This document shows, piece by piece, positions 42,235 through 50,983 of a stretch of DNA of 64,000 bases. The stretch comes from Nonomuraea endophytica. GTDB taxonomy: Bacteria; Actinomycetota; Actinomycetes; Streptosporangiales; Streptosporangiaceae. Each line of letters opens with the position of its first letter. The first letter of the stretch is position 1. Below the pieces are notes generated by a model. That model was given only the letters and a program-made list of their open reading frames with translations. It had not been told where the DNA came from and made no database searches. Made by a program: the position numbers and the translations under genes. The stretch covers positions 434,001 to 498,000 of the forward strand of contig NZ_JACHIN010000005.1 in NCBI RefSeq assembly GCF_014203235.1. The letters run 5' to 3'.

Positions 42235-44357
42235 AACTGCGATCCATCATCATCTGGACAGCCGTCGCCGTCGTCGGCGCCGTCGGCTGGGCCGTCCTCG
42301 CCCTGTCGCGGGGCGAGAACGTCAACGCGATCTGGCTGCTGGCCGCGGCGCTGGGCTCCTACGCCATCGCCTACCGCTTCTACGCCCGCTTCATCCTGCG
42401 CCGCGTGCTCGGCGCCGACGCCCGGCGCGCCACGCCGGCCGAGCGGCTCAACAACGGCATCGACTACCACCCGACCGACCGGCGCATCCTGTTCGGCCAC
42501 CACTTCGCCGCGATCGCCGGGGCCGGGCCGCTGGTCGGGCCGGTGCTGGCCGCCCAGATGGGCTACCTGCCCGGCACGATCTGGATCGTCGCCGGCGTCA
42601 TCTTCGCCGGGGCCGTCCAGGACATGGTGATCCTGTTCTTCTCCATGCGCCGCAACGGCAAGAGCCTCGGGCAGATGGCCCGCGACGAGATCGGCCCGAT
42701 CGGCGGCGCCGCCGCGCTGGTCGCGGTCTTCGCCATCATGATCATCCTGCTGGCGGTGCTCGCGCTGGTCGTGGTGGGCGCGCTGGCCCGCTCGCCGTGG
42801 GGCACGTTCTCGATCGCGATGACCATCCCGATCGCCTTCTTCATGGGCTTCTACCTGCGCAAGCTACGGCCCGGCCGGGTCGTCGAGACGACGGTCATCG
42901 GCGTCGGCCTGCTGCTGCTGGCGATCGTCGCGGGCGGCTGGGTGCAGGAGTCGAGCTGGGCGGAGACGTTCACGCTCAGCCCGTCGGCGCTGTCGCTGTG
43001 GCTGATCGCCTACGGCTTCGTCGCCGCCGTGCTGCCGGTCTGGATGCTGCTCGCGCCCCGCGACTACCTGTCGACGTTCATGAAGATCGGCACGATCGTG
43101 CTGCTCGCGATCGGCGTCGCGATCACCATGCCGGTGATGCGGACGACCGCGTTCACCGACTTCGCCTTCAACGGCAAGGGCCCGGTCTTCGCCGGGTCGC
43201 TGTTCCCGTTCGTCTTCATCATCATCGCCTGCGGGGCGCTGTCGGGCTTCCACTCCCTGATCTCCTCGGGCACCACGCCCAAGATGATCCAGAAGGAGAC
43301 CCAGGTCCGGATGATCGGCTACGGCTCCATGCTGATGGAGTCGTTCGTGGCGGTCATGGCCATCACGGCGGCCTGCATCCTGAGCCCCGGCCTCTACTTC
43401 GCCATGAACTCGCCCGCCGGGGTGGTCGGCGCCACGGTCCAGACGGCCGCCGAGGCGGTGTCGAACATGGGCTTCGTCATCACCCCCGAACAGCTCCAGG
43501 CGGCGGCGCAGGCCGTACAGGAACAGACGCTCATCGCCCGGACGGGAGGTGCGCCGACGCTGGCGGTCGGCTTGTCGCAGATCTTCTCCGACTTCATCGG
43601 CGGGCCGGGGCTGCAGGCGTTCTGGTACCACTTCGCGATCATGTTCGAGGCGCTGTTCATCCTCACCACCGTGGACGCCGGCACCCGCGTCGGGCGCTTC
43701 ATGCTGCAGGACACGCTCGGCAACGTGTGGAAGCCGATCGGCCGCGTCAGCTGGTGGCCCGGACTCGTCGGGACCAGCGCGGTGGTCGTGGCGGCCTGGG
43801 GCTACTTCCTCTACCAGGGCGTCAACGATCCGCTCGGCGGCATCAACCAGCTCTTCCCGCTGTTCGGCATCGCCAACCAGTTGCTGGCGGCGGTGGCGCT
43901 GACCGTGGCCACCACGCTGCTCATCAAGAGCGGGCGGCTGAAATGGGCGTGGGTGACCGGTGTGCCCCTCGCCTGGGACGTGGCGGTGACGCTGACGGCC
44001 AGCTACCAGAAGGTCTTCTCCGCCGACCCGGGGCTCGGCTTCTTCGCCCAGCGCAACCGCTTCCAGGCGGCGATCGACCAGGGGCAGATCCTGGCCCCGG
44101 CCAAGACGCCCGAGGCCATGCGGCAGATCGTCGTCAACTCGACCGTCGACGGGATCCTGGCGGCGTTCTTCGCGATCCTCATCATCATCGTGCTGCTGGA
44201 CGCGATCCGCGTCTGGGTGCGGGCGATCAGGTCGACCGAGCCGCTGCCGAGCACCGAGGAGCCGTTCGTGGAGTCCAAGCTGGTCGAGCCGGCCGGGCTG
44301 ATCGCCACCCGGGAGGAGAAGGAGCTGATGGCCGCCTCAGCGACTGAGAAGGGCTGA
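42231..44357 (+). CDS. cstA: CstA-family carbon-starvation transporter
   Basis: 708 residues with ~16 hydrophobic segments. Typical CstA blocks: NNGIDYHPTDRRILFGHHFA, GAGPLVGPVLAAQMGYLPG, SGFHSLISSGTTPKMI and VDAGTRVGRFMLQD. The family imports pyruvate and, in some bacteria, peptides under carbon starvation. GTG at 42231 overlaps the small upstream gene. The 3' end overlaps the convergent glpD gene by 21 bases. Its position beside glycerol and glyoxylate-shunt genes fits a carbon-scavenging region. Confidence 0.94.
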   Translation: MKLRSIIIWTAVAVVGAVGWAVLALSRGENVNAIWLLAAALGSYAIAYRFYARFILRRVLGADARRATPAERLNNGIDYHPTDRRILFGHHFAAIAGAGPLVGPVLAAQMGYLPGTIWIVAGVIFAGAVQDMVILFFSMRRNGKSLGQMARDEIGPIGGAAALVAVFAIMIILLAVLALVVVGALARSPWGTFSIAMTIPIAFFMGFYLRKLRPGRVVETTVIGVGLLLLAIVAGGWVQESSWAETFTLSPSALSLWLIAYGFVAAVLPVWMLLAPRDYLSTFMKIGTIVLLAIGVAITMPVMRTTAFTDFAFNGKGPVFAGSLFPFVFIIIACGALSGFHSLISSGTTPKMIQKETQVRMIGYGSMLMESFVAVMAITAACILSPGLYFAMNSPAGVVGATVQTAAEAVSNMGFVITPEQLQAAAQAVQEQTLIARTGGAPTLAVGLSQIFSDFIGGPGLQAFWYHFAIMFEALFILTTVDAGTRVGRFMLQDTLGNVWKPIGRVSWWPGLVGTSAVVVAAWGYFLYQGVNDPLGGINQLFPLFGIANQLLAAVALTVATTLLIKSGRLKWAWVTGVPLAWDVAVTLTASYQKVFSADPGLGFFAQRNRFQAAIDQGQILAPAKTPEAMRQIVVNSTVDGILAAFFAILIIIVLLDAIRVWVRAIRSTEPLPSTEEPFVESKLVEPAGLIATREEKELMAASATEKG

Positions 44358-45863
44358 GACGCGGTCGCGGATTCCGGGGGTGTCCAGGCCGCGGATCGTG
44401 AGGGTGGTGCGGCGCCGTACGACGTCGTCGACGGTCGCCGCCCACTCGTGCTCGCGAGCGTAGACGACCTGCGCCCAGATGTCGGGACCGTCCGGATGGA
44501 TGCGCTCGCCCAGCACCGGGTCCTGCTGGATCAGCCGGGCCAGGTCGAAGGCGAGCGAGCCGTAGTGCGTGGCGAGGTGGCGGGCGATCAGCGGGTCCAT
44601 CCGCGCGTCCGGCTCGCGGTCGGTGAACAGCCGCATCGCGACGGCGTCGGGACTGGCCATCCCCGGCAGCGGTACGGCCGGCAGCACCTTGGCGTGGTCG
44701 CCGCCCAGCACCTTGGACAGGGTCTCGAACACGTGCCTGCCGATGTGCCGGTAGGTCGTCCACTTGCCTCCGGCCACCGACAGCATGCCGCCCCTGCCGT
44801 AGGTCAGGACGGTCTCCCGCTTGGCGGCCGTGACCTTGCCGGGCCCGCCGGGCAGCACGCGCAGCCCGGCGAAGGTGTAGGTGATGTCCTGCCTGGACAG
44901 CCCGGTGACCGCGTGGCCTGCCTCGTCGAGGATCTGGCCGACGTCGGCGTCGGTGGCGCGCACCTGTCCGGGGTCGCCGGTGTATTCCTCGTCGGTGGTG
45001 CCCAGCAGCAGGTGGTCCTCCCACGGGATGGCGAACGACACGCGGTACTTGTCGATCGGCGTGGTCAGCGCCGCCTTCCACGGCTCGCGCCGGCGCATGA
45101 CCACGTGCGCGCCCTTGGACAGCCGGATGCTCGGCTCGGCGCCCTCGTCCTCCATGCGGCGCAGCTCGTCCACCCAGGGGCCGGTGGCGTTGAGCACCAG
45201 GTGGGCCTGGACGCCGAACTCCGTGCCGTCGAGCCGGTCGCGCAGCTCGGCTCCGCAGACGCTGCCCCGGCTGAAGCGCAGCCCGGCCACCTCGGCGTGG
45301 TTGAGCACGACCGCGCCCGCCTCCACCGCCGCGCGCACGGTCATCACCGCGACCCGGCTGTCGTTCATCTGGTGGTCGCCGTAGACGGCGGCGGCGCGCA
45401 GGCCGTCCATGCGCAGCTCGGGCACCAGTTCCTGGGCCTGGCGCGGCCCGACGATCCGGCCGAGCGAGGCCGACAGCGCCGAGTACAGGAACACGCCCGC
45501 GCCCAGCTTGGCCGCGCCGTGCGGCCCGCCCTTGTACACGGGTACGACGAAGTCGAGCGGTTTGACCAGGTGCGGGGCGATGTCGGCGGCCAGGGCGCGG
45601 CGTTCGCGGTGGTTCTCGGCGACCAGCTTGAGGTTGCCGGTCTGCAGGTAGCGCAGGCCGCCGTGGACCAGCTTCGACGACGCGCTGGAGGTGGCGCCGG
45701 CGAAGTCGCCCGCGTCCACCATGGCCACCCGCAGCCCCGCCTGGGCGGCCATCCAGGTGACCGAGGTGCCCAGGATGCCGCCGCCGATGACCAGCAGGTC
45801 GAACACGGACCTGGAGAGCTCCTCGCGCGTCTGCTCGCGGCTGGCTCCGGTGACGATCATCAT
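44337..45863 (-). CDS. glpD: Glycerol-3-phosphate dehydrogenase (FAD, aerobic)
   Basis: 508 residues. FAD-binding GGGILGTSVTWMAAQAG at ~27-43, SSASSKLVHGGLRYL, the substrate region TTDEEYTGDP and a C-terminal helical domain. It oxidises glycerol-3-phosphate to dihydroxyacetone phosphate and passes electrons to quinone at the membrane. ATG at 45863 overlaps the glpK stop (ATGA) behind GGAGAAG, so it forms one operon with the kinase. Length and motifs fit actinobacterial GlpD. Confidence 0.94.
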   Translation of the reverse strand: MMIVTGASREQTREELSRSVFDLLVIGGGILGTSVTWMAAQAGLRVAMVDAGDFAGATSSASSKLVHGGLRYLQTGNLKLVAENHRERRALAADIAPHLVKPLDFVVPVYKGGPHGAAKLGAGVFLYSALSASLGRIVGPRQAQELVPELRMDGLRAAAVYGDHQMNDSRVAVMTVRAAVEAGAVVLNHAEVAGLRFSRGSVCGAELRDRLDGTEFGVQAHLVLNATGPWVDELRRMEDEGAEPSIRLSKGAHVVMRRREPWKAALTTPIDKYRVSFAIPWEDHLLLGTTDEEYTGDPGQVRATDADVGQILDEAGHAVTGLSRQDITYTFAGLRVLPGGPGKVTAAKRETVLTYGRGGMLSVAGGKWTTYRHIGRHVFETLSKVLGGDHAKVLPAVPLPGMASPDAVAMRLFTDREPDARMDPLIARHLATHYGSLAFDLARLIQQDPVLGERIHPDGPDIWAQVVYAREHEWAATVDDVVRRRTTLTIRGLDTPGIRDRVSALLSR

Positions 45864-47296
45864 GGCTTCTCCACCCAGTCGAGCGTGCGGGCGACGGCTT
45901 TGTTCCAGTCGCGGTACTCGCGCTCACGCCGGCCGGGATCGATCCCGGGCCGCCACTCGGCCGCCTTGTGCCAGTTGGCGCGCAGGGTGGCCAGGCCGTC
46001 CCAGTAGCCGGTGGCCAGGCCGGCGGCGTACGCGGCGCCCAGCGCGGTGGTCTCGGCGACCACCGGCCGGATGACCGGCACGTCCAGCACGTCGGCGAGC
46101 GTCTGCATGAGCAGGTTGTCGGCGGTCATGCCGCCGTCCACGCGCAGGCTCGTCAGCGCGAGCCCGGCGTCGGCGTTCATCGCCTCGACGACCTCACGGG
46201 TCTGGAAGGCCGTCGCTTCCAGTACGGCCCGCGCCAGGTGCCCCTTGTTGACGAACGCGGTCAGCCCGGCGATGACCCCGCGCGCGTCGCCGCGCCAGTG
46301 GGGCGCGAACAGGCCGGAGAAGGCGGGCACGAAGTAGCAGCCGCCGTTGTCGTCGACGGTCTTGGCGAGGGTCTCGATCTCGGCGGCGCTGGAGATCAGG
46401 CCGAGGTTGTCGCGCAGCCACTGTACGAGGGAACCGGTGACGGCGATGGCGCCTTCGAGCGCGTAGGTGGCGGGGCCGTCGCCGAGCTGGTAGCCGACGG
46501 TGGTGAGCAGGCCGTGCCGGGAGACGACGGGCTTGGCGCCGGTGTTCATCAGCAGGAAGCTGCCGGAGCCGTAGGTGGACTTGGTCTCGCCCGGCTCGAA
46601 GCAGGTCTGCCCGAACAGGGCGGCCTGCTGGTCGCCGAGCGCGGCGGCGACCGGGATGCCGCGGAAGTGCCCGTAGACCTCGGAGGAGGGCCGGATCTCG
46701 GGCAGGATCGCACGCGGCACGCCGAGCGCGGCGAGCAGCTCGTCGTCCCAGGCCAGCGTGTGGATGTTCATCATCAGCGTACGGCTGGCGTTCGTCACGT
46801 CGGTGACGTGCCGGCCGGTCAGCTTCCAGATGAGCCAGCTGTCCACGGTCCCGAACAGGATCTCGCCCCGCTCGGCCCGCTCGCGCAGCCCCCGGTCGAG
46901 CATCCAGCGCACCTTGGGCCCGGAGAAGTACGTGGTCAGCGGCAGCCCCGCCCGCTCGCGGAAGATCTCGCCGTCCATCCCGGCGATGAGCTCGTCGGTG
47001 CGGGTGTCCTGCCAGACGATCGCCGGGCAGACCGGCTCGCCGGTGCGCCGGTCCCACAGCACGGCGGTCTCGCGCTGGTTGGTGATGCCGAGCGCGGCGA
47101 TCTCCAGCCCGTCGACCGCCTCGGCCAGCACGCCCTGGACCGCCGCCCAGATCTCGGCGGCGTCGTGCTCCACCCAGCCGGGGCGGGGGAAGATCTGGCG
47201 GTGCTCGCGCTGGGCGACGGAGATGATGTTGCCGTCGTGGTCGAACACGATGCACCGGCTGGAGGTGGTGCCCTGGTCGATGGCGGCTGCGTACAC
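45860..47296 (-). CDS. glpK: Glycerol kinase
   Basis: 478 residues, FGGY family. Seen: AIDQGTTSSRCIVFD at the N-terminus, ITNQRET, IVWQDTRT, LTTYFSGPKVRWML, ALGDQQAALFGQ, TYGSGSFLLMNTG and RVDGGMTADNLLMQ. It phosphorylates glycerol for GlpD. I chose GTG at 47296 behind AGAGG; an in-frame GTG 18 bases upstream is possible. The operator at 47317-47334 lies just upstream, so the IclR neighbour probably controls it. No facilitator (glpF) gene is adjacent. Confidence 0.95.
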   Translation of the reverse strand: MYAAAIDQGTTSSRCIVFDHDGNIISVAQREHRQIFPRPGWVEHDAAEIWAAVQGVLAEAVDGLEIAALGITNQRETAVLWDRRTGEPVCPAIVWQDTRTDELIAGMDGEIFRERAGLPLTTYFSGPKVRWMLDRGLRERAERGEILFGTVDSWLIWKLTGRHVTDVTNASRTLMMNIHTLAWDDELLAALGVPRAILPEIRPSSEVYGHFRGIPVAAALGDQQAALFGQTCFEPGETKSTYGSGSFLLMNTGAKPVVSRHGLLTTVGYQLGDGPATYALEGAIAVTGSLVQWLRDNLGLISSAAEIETLAKTVDDNGGCYFVPAFSGLFAPHWRGDARGVIAGLTAFVNKGHLARAVLEATAFQTREVVEAMNADAGLALTSLRVDGGMTADNLLMQTLADVLDVPVIRPVVAETTALGAAYAAGLATGYWDGLATLRANWHKAAEWRPGIDPGRREREYRDWNKAVARTLDWVEKP

Positions 47297-47316
47297 GGGG
47301 AAGCCTCTTTCCACGA

Positions 47317-47334
47317 TGTTCGACAATGCCGAAC
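47317..47334. promoter_or_regulatory. IclR-type operator upstream of glpK
   Basis: TGTTCGACAATGCCGAAC, an imperfect dyad (GTTCG-N6-CCGAAC), lies 21 bases before the glpK start. It is 17 of 18 identical to the reverse complement of 48080-48097 before the IclR gene. Confidence 0.75.
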
Positions 47335-47370
47335 GCTCGGGGGAATCGTACGGGGTCCGGGGCGGATGTT

Positions 47371-48060
47371 TCAACGGGCCAGGTCGCGGGTGATGGCGCG
47401 GGCGGCTTCGCGCACGTAGGAGACGTAGCGCATGTCCACCTCTCCGTCCCTGGTCAGGCGCTCCAGGGCGCCGCGGATGCCGATGGCGCCCACGACGACG
47501 CCGCTGGGGTCTTTGATGGGCGCGGCGAGCGAGACCTCGCCTTCCTCCAGTTCCTCCAGGTCGGCGGCCCAGCCCCGGGATCTGACCAGGTCGAGCTCGT
47601 CCCCGCCGGACTCCTCGTAGGGGTCGTGGGCCAGGAGGACCTTGCCGAGCGCGGTCGTGCGGGCCGGGAGATAGGCGCCCACCTGAAGGATCTGCATGCT
47701 GTCGTCCGGGCGGAAGACGTGGTGGATGACCAGGACCTGGCCCTCGTGCAGGGTGCCGATCCACACGCTCTCCCTGCTGCGCCCGGCCAGGCCGTCGGCC
47801 CAGTTGAGCGAGCGGGCCCGCAGCTCGTTGACGTCGAGATAGCTGCTGCCCAGGTGGAGCAGGGTGGCGCCGAGGCGGTACTTGCCGGTGGCGGCGTCCT
47901 GCTCGACGAAGCCGACGTGGACCAGGGTGCGCAGGATGCCGTGGAGCGTGCCCTTGGGCAGGGCCGTGGCCCTGGCCAGCTCGGCCACGCCCAGCCGGCG
48001 CCCGGCCAGGAGCCTGAGGATGGCGGCGGCCCGCTCGACCGACTGGATCGTCTCTCCCAC
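47371..48060 (-). CDS. IclR-family regulator of glycerol catabolism (GylR-like)
   Basis: 229 residues: N-terminal winged helix (SVERAAAILRLLAGRRLGVA, then ATALPKGTLHGIL) and an IclR effector domain (GKVLLAHDPYEE, AAPIKDPSGVVVGAIGI). GylR in Streptomyces controls the glycerol operon and itself, and this gene sits directly upstream of glpK on the same strand. GTG at 48060 lacks a clear ribosome site and may be leaderless. The matching operators before this gene and before glpK support autoregulation and operon control by one protein. Confidence 0.88.
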   Translation of the reverse strand: MGETIQSVERAAAILRLLAGRRLGVAELARATALPKGTLHGILRTLVHVGFVEQDAATGKYRLGATLLHLGSSYLDVNELRARSLNWADGLAGRSRESVWIGTLHEGQVLVIHHVFRPDDSMQILQVGAYLPARTTALGKVLLAHDPYEESGGDELDLVRSRGWAADLEELEEGEVSLAAPIKDPSGVVVGAIGIRGALERLTRDGEVDMRYVSYVREAARAITRDLAR

Positions 48061-48079
48061 GCTGCCGACGATAGCGCGT

Positions 48080-48097
48080 GTTCGGGATTGTCGAACA
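48080..48097. promoter_or_regulatory. IclR-type operator upstream of the IclR gene
   Basis: GTTCGGGATTGTCGAACA, the inverted copy of the glpK operator with one mismatch. It is centred about 28 bases before the IclR start, a usual position for autorepression. Confidence 0.75.
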
Positions 48098-48098
48098 G

Positions 48099-49274
48099 CT
48101 AGCCCGGATTCTTGATGAAGACGATCCCCTCGGCATCGTGGTCCGGTTCCAGCGGAATGTAGCGGTAGTCGGTGCTGATCCGGGGCGCCGGCTTCACGCC
48201 CGTCGCCGCCAGCGCCCTGGCGTCCACGACGAGACGGTCGCCCGGTACGGCGGACAGGATGCCTTCGAGCGTGTCCGGCGCCGGCGGCTCCATACCCGGC
48301 CAGTCGCCGACGCCGGTGGCGAGGAAGGCGTAGCCGTCGCCCAGCCGGGCCTGGGCGATCGCCCCCGCGCTCCACCACTCCACCGGCGTGTCGCCCAGCC
48401 GCATGGTGCTCAGCTCGCGTTGCAGGTGCCGGTTGTGGGCGTAGACGAGCGTCGGACCGCGGCGGGCCTCGTACTCGGCGATGGCCAGCAGGTTGTCGGC
48501 CATCATGGCGTCACGCAGCCCGGTCAGCCGCGGCAGCCGGTCGGGGGTGTCGTCGGCCATCGCCGCGTGGTAGCGCAGCAGACCGGTCGTCGTCCGGCCG
48601 TACATGCGGGCCCGCCACCAGTCCCGCCCGGACGCCCTAGCCAGCCGGGGAGCCTCGGCGTCGAGGTAGCCGGTCAGGTCGCCGGCGAGCAGGCGCAGCC
48701 GTACCGCGTCGTCGGAGCGGCCGATCGAGCGCGCGGGGTCCATCATCGCGTCCAGGTTGTCCCAGCGCTCGTCCGCCCCGAACAGCCCGTCGAAATCCGT
48801 CACGTCCCAGGGCAGCCGCAGGTGGGCGGCGAGCGCCGCGTGCAGCCGCAGGAGCGAGTCGCGGGGACTGGCCGCGCCGCTCAGCTCCATCGGCGCGTCG
48901 AACCCGTGGAACCGCAGCCGGTCCTGCTCGCCACGCCCACGGTTGTACGCCCGCATCCAGACCACGAGCTCCCGCTCCGCGGCCGACCCGCCGAACCCGT
49001 GGCTGAACCCCTCGCGCATCACCTCGTCGAGGTCGCCGTCGCCGCCAGCCACGTAGTCGTCCACGACCAGCCCCTTCAGGCAGTCGCTCTCGACCGTGAC
49101 CGAGCGGTACCCGGCGAGCGCGACAAGATACCGGAAGAGCTCGTTGCGCAGCCGGGGGAAGACCTCGACGCCGTGCGTGGGCTCCCCCAGGCCCAGCAGC
49201 CGCGTGCCCGGTCCGGCCAGCTTCAGCACGGCCGCGCCCAGGTCCCGCGCGTCCGCCCAGGTGACGTCATCCAT
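48099..49274 (-). CDS. Erythromycin-esterase-like protein
   Basis: 391 residues. Family features: LLGLGEPTHGVEVFP (GEPTHG with the candidate catalytic His), VTVESDCLKG (the acid), FHGFDAPMEL and VYAHNRHLQRE. EreA/EreB open macrolide lactones; many homologs have no known substrate. Start ATG at 49274 with no clear ribosome site. It is divergent from a tandem-MerR regulator across 78 bases that contain a dyad, so the pair probably forms an inducible resistance or stress unit. It is about 1 bp from the IclR operator on the other side, its stop abutting 48097. Confidence 0.83.
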   Translation of the reverse strand: MDDVTWADARDLGAAVLKLAGPGTRLLGLGEPTHGVEVFPRLRNELFRYLVALAGYRSVTVESDCLKGLVVDDYVAGGDGDLDEVMREGFSHGFGGSAAERELVVWMRAYNRGRGEQDRLRFHGFDAPMELSGAASPRDSLLRLHAALAAHLRLPWDVTDFDGLFGADERWDNLDAMMDPARSIGRSDDAVRLRLLAGDLTGYLDAEAPRLARASGRDWWRARMYGRTTTGLLRYHAAMADDTPDRLPRLTGLRDAMMADNLLAIAEYEARRGPTLVYAHNRHLQRELSTMRLGDTPVEWWSAGAIAQARLGDGYAFLATGVGDWPGMEPPAPDTLEGILSAVPGDRLVVDARALAATGVKPAPRISTDYRYIPLEPDHDAEGIVFIKNPG

Positions 49275-49276
49275 GC

Positions 49277-49294
49277 TTCAACGGTATCGTTGAA
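49277..49294. promoter_or_regulatory. Dyad TTCAACG-GTAT-CGTTGAA
   Basis: A perfect 7-base inverted repeat with a 4-base spacer lies directly upstream of the esterase start. Further TTCAAC/GTTGAA half-sites occur at 49299-49305 and about 49344. It is likely the binding site of the divergent MerR-family regulator. Confidence 0.65.
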
Positions 49295-49352
49295 CCTCCT
49301 GTTGAAGCTCTGGAGATTTCATCCGGTACGGCGAGGCCGTAACCTTCAACTC

Positions 49353-50042
49353 ATGAGGAAGCTCCGCCCGATCGACCTGGCCCGCGAGCACGGCATTTCT
49401 TCGCAGGCCGTACGCAACTATGAGGAGGCGGGTATCCTCCCGCCGGCCGCGCGCACGCCGAGCGGATACCGGGCCTATACCCCCCTGCACGCGCAGGCAC
49501 TGCGCGCCTTCGTCGCCCTGACGCCCGCCCACGGGCACCACACGGCCACCGCGGTCCTTCGCGCGATCAACGAGGACGCGCTGGAGGAGGCCCTGCGGCT
49601 CATCGACGAGAGCCACGCCCAGCTCCTGGAGGACCGCCGCACGCTGACCGCCGTCGAGAACGCGCTGCGCGACCTCGCCCCCACTCCCACCGAACACGGC
49701 GTCACCCACATCGGCCCCCTCGCCCGCAGGCTGGGCGTCCGCCCCGCCACGCTCCGCAAATGGGAACAAGCCGGCATCCTGCGCCCCGGCCGCGACCCGC
49801 GCACCGGCTACCGCGTCTACGCCTCCGCCGACGTTCGCGACGCCCAGCTCGCCCACCAGCTCAGACGCGGCGGCTACCTGCTGGAGCAGATCGCCCCCCT
49901 GCTCACCCAGGTCCGCGCCGCGGGCGGCATCGCCCCGCTGGAGGCCGCGCTGACGGGCTGGCGCGAGCGGCTGTCGGCCCGCGGCCTGGCCATGCTCGGC
50001 GGCGCCGCCGCCCTGGACGCCTACCTGTCCGCCCGCGGCTGA
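49353..50042 (+). CDS. Tandem MerR-type regulator (two HTH domains)
   Basis: 229 residues containing two complete MerR DNA-binding domains: MRKLRPIDLAREHGISSQAV at the N-terminus, and HIGPLARRLGVRPATLRKWE from ~115. Each is followed by the usual SGYRAY or TGYRVY wing. The duplicated form is known from TioE-like regulators in actinomycetes. ATG at 49353 has no ribosome site, so translation may be leaderless. It probably controls the divergent erythromycin-esterase-like gene through the dyad. Its 3' end overlaps the convergent gene by 22 bases. Confidence 0.85.
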   Translation: MRKLRPIDLAREHGISSQAVRNYEEAGILPPAARTPSGYRAYTPLHAQALRAFVALTPAHGHHTATAVLRAINEDALEEALRLIDESHAQLLEDRRTLTAVENALRDLAPTPTEHGVTHIGPLARRLGVRPATLRKWEQAGILRPGRDPRTGYRVYASADVRDAQLAHQLRRGGYLLEQIAPLLTQVRAAGGIAPLEAALTGWRERLSARGLAMLGGAAALDAYLSARG

Positions 50043-50662
50043 GCCTCCTCGATCCAGCCCCGGTCGATGCCCGGGTTGTCGTCGTGCACGACGAACTCAC
50101 GCTCCGCCTCCAGTACGGCGAAGCCGCCCGCGCCCAGCGCCCGCACCAGCGCGTCCAGCCGGTGCCCCGCCACGGACAGGCCGACGCCCCGGCACCGCTG
50201 CGTCACGTACCGCTCGGCCGAGCCGTCCGGGCGCACCCGCCGGGCGTTGCGCGACAGGTGCGCGGAGTGCCGCTGCGCGATCTCGGCGAGTTCGTCCGTC
50301 CGCGCGGGGTCGATCACCGTGACGTGGTGCTCGAAGTAGCACCCGTCGAGCTTGGCGGCCGCGGCGGCGGTCCAGGGCACGTCCCGGTTCCACGCCCCCG
50401 CCTCGATCTTCACCCTGACCACGCGGAACCCCGCCTCCCGCAGCCCCGCCGCGCACGTCGCGGCGGCGGCCCGCTGCTCGGGCAGGGTGCCGCGGCCGGC
50501 GAGCGTCAGCGTCGGCTGGCAGGTGACGGCGCCGCGCGCCAGCACGACGTGGGTCAGGGTGGCCTGGTTGCCCGCCGCCCAGGCGTCCAGCCGTTCCACG
50601 TCGTCACCTGGCGCAACCGTCAGATGGATGTCGAATACCCCCGCGAAGTCCACGAAGGCCAT
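50021..50662 (-). CDS. Unknown protein with two similar halves
   Basis: 213 residues I do not recognise. Each half begins with a similar strand, FDIHLTVAPG near the N-terminus and FEHHVTVIDP near 115, and continues with a helix and a strand (FRVVRVKIEA; FAVLEAEREFV). This suggests an internal duplication of a ferredoxin-like or similar alpha-beta unit. Start ATG at 50662 behind GGTGGA; an in-frame ATG at 50674 is the alternative. Soluble, no signal peptide. No role is proposed. Confidence 0.65.
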   Translation of the reverse strand: MAFVDFAGVFDIHLTVAPGDDVERLDAWAAGNQATLTHVVLARGAVTCQPTLTLAGRGTLPEQRAAAATCAAGLREAGFRVVRVKIEAGAWNRDVPWTAAAAAKLDGCYFEHHVTVIDPARTDELAEIAQRHSAHLSRNARRVRPDGSAERYVTQRCRGVGLSVAGHRLDALVRALGAGGFAVLEAEREFVVHDDNPGIDRGWIEEAQPRADR

Positions 50663-50707
50663 GATCCACCACATCCGTGCGGCCGTGCATGCGGGTTTTG
50701 GGGGCCC

Positions 50708-50983
50708 TCAGGCGTTTCCGGTCCGGGCTCCTCCCCGGCGCAGGCTGCGCAGGGCGAGCAGGCCGCCGACGCCGGGGATGAAGGCGCGCCACATGGTTCC
50801 CCGCAGGCCCCCGGACGGGGCGAGGGAGGCGGCGGCGATGACGGCCACGTAGGAGACGCCGTGCAGCGGGCCGCCGAACGTGGTGATGACCTCGGCGTGC
50901 ACCGTGAACAGGTTCGTGAGCAGGACCGCCAGCGAGAGCAGTTCGACGGCGGAGGCCATGCGCAGGAGGCGCATCCGGCTCAC
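50708..50983 (-). CDS. Small membrane protein, DUF3817-like
   Basis: 91 residues with about three membrane segments. The stretch LTNLFTVHAEVITTFGGPLHG resembles the DUF3817 pattern, where a GPLHG loop follows the first helix. GTG at 50983 overlaps the preceding stop (GTGA) behind AGGGGG. It forms a two-gene operon with the membrane protein at 50980-51429. Function unknown. Confidence 0.7.
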   Translation of the reverse strand: MSRMRLLRMASAVELLSLAVLLTNLFTVHAEVITTFGGPLHGVSYVAVIAAASLAPSGGLRGTMWRAFIPGVGGLLALRSLRRGGARTGNA

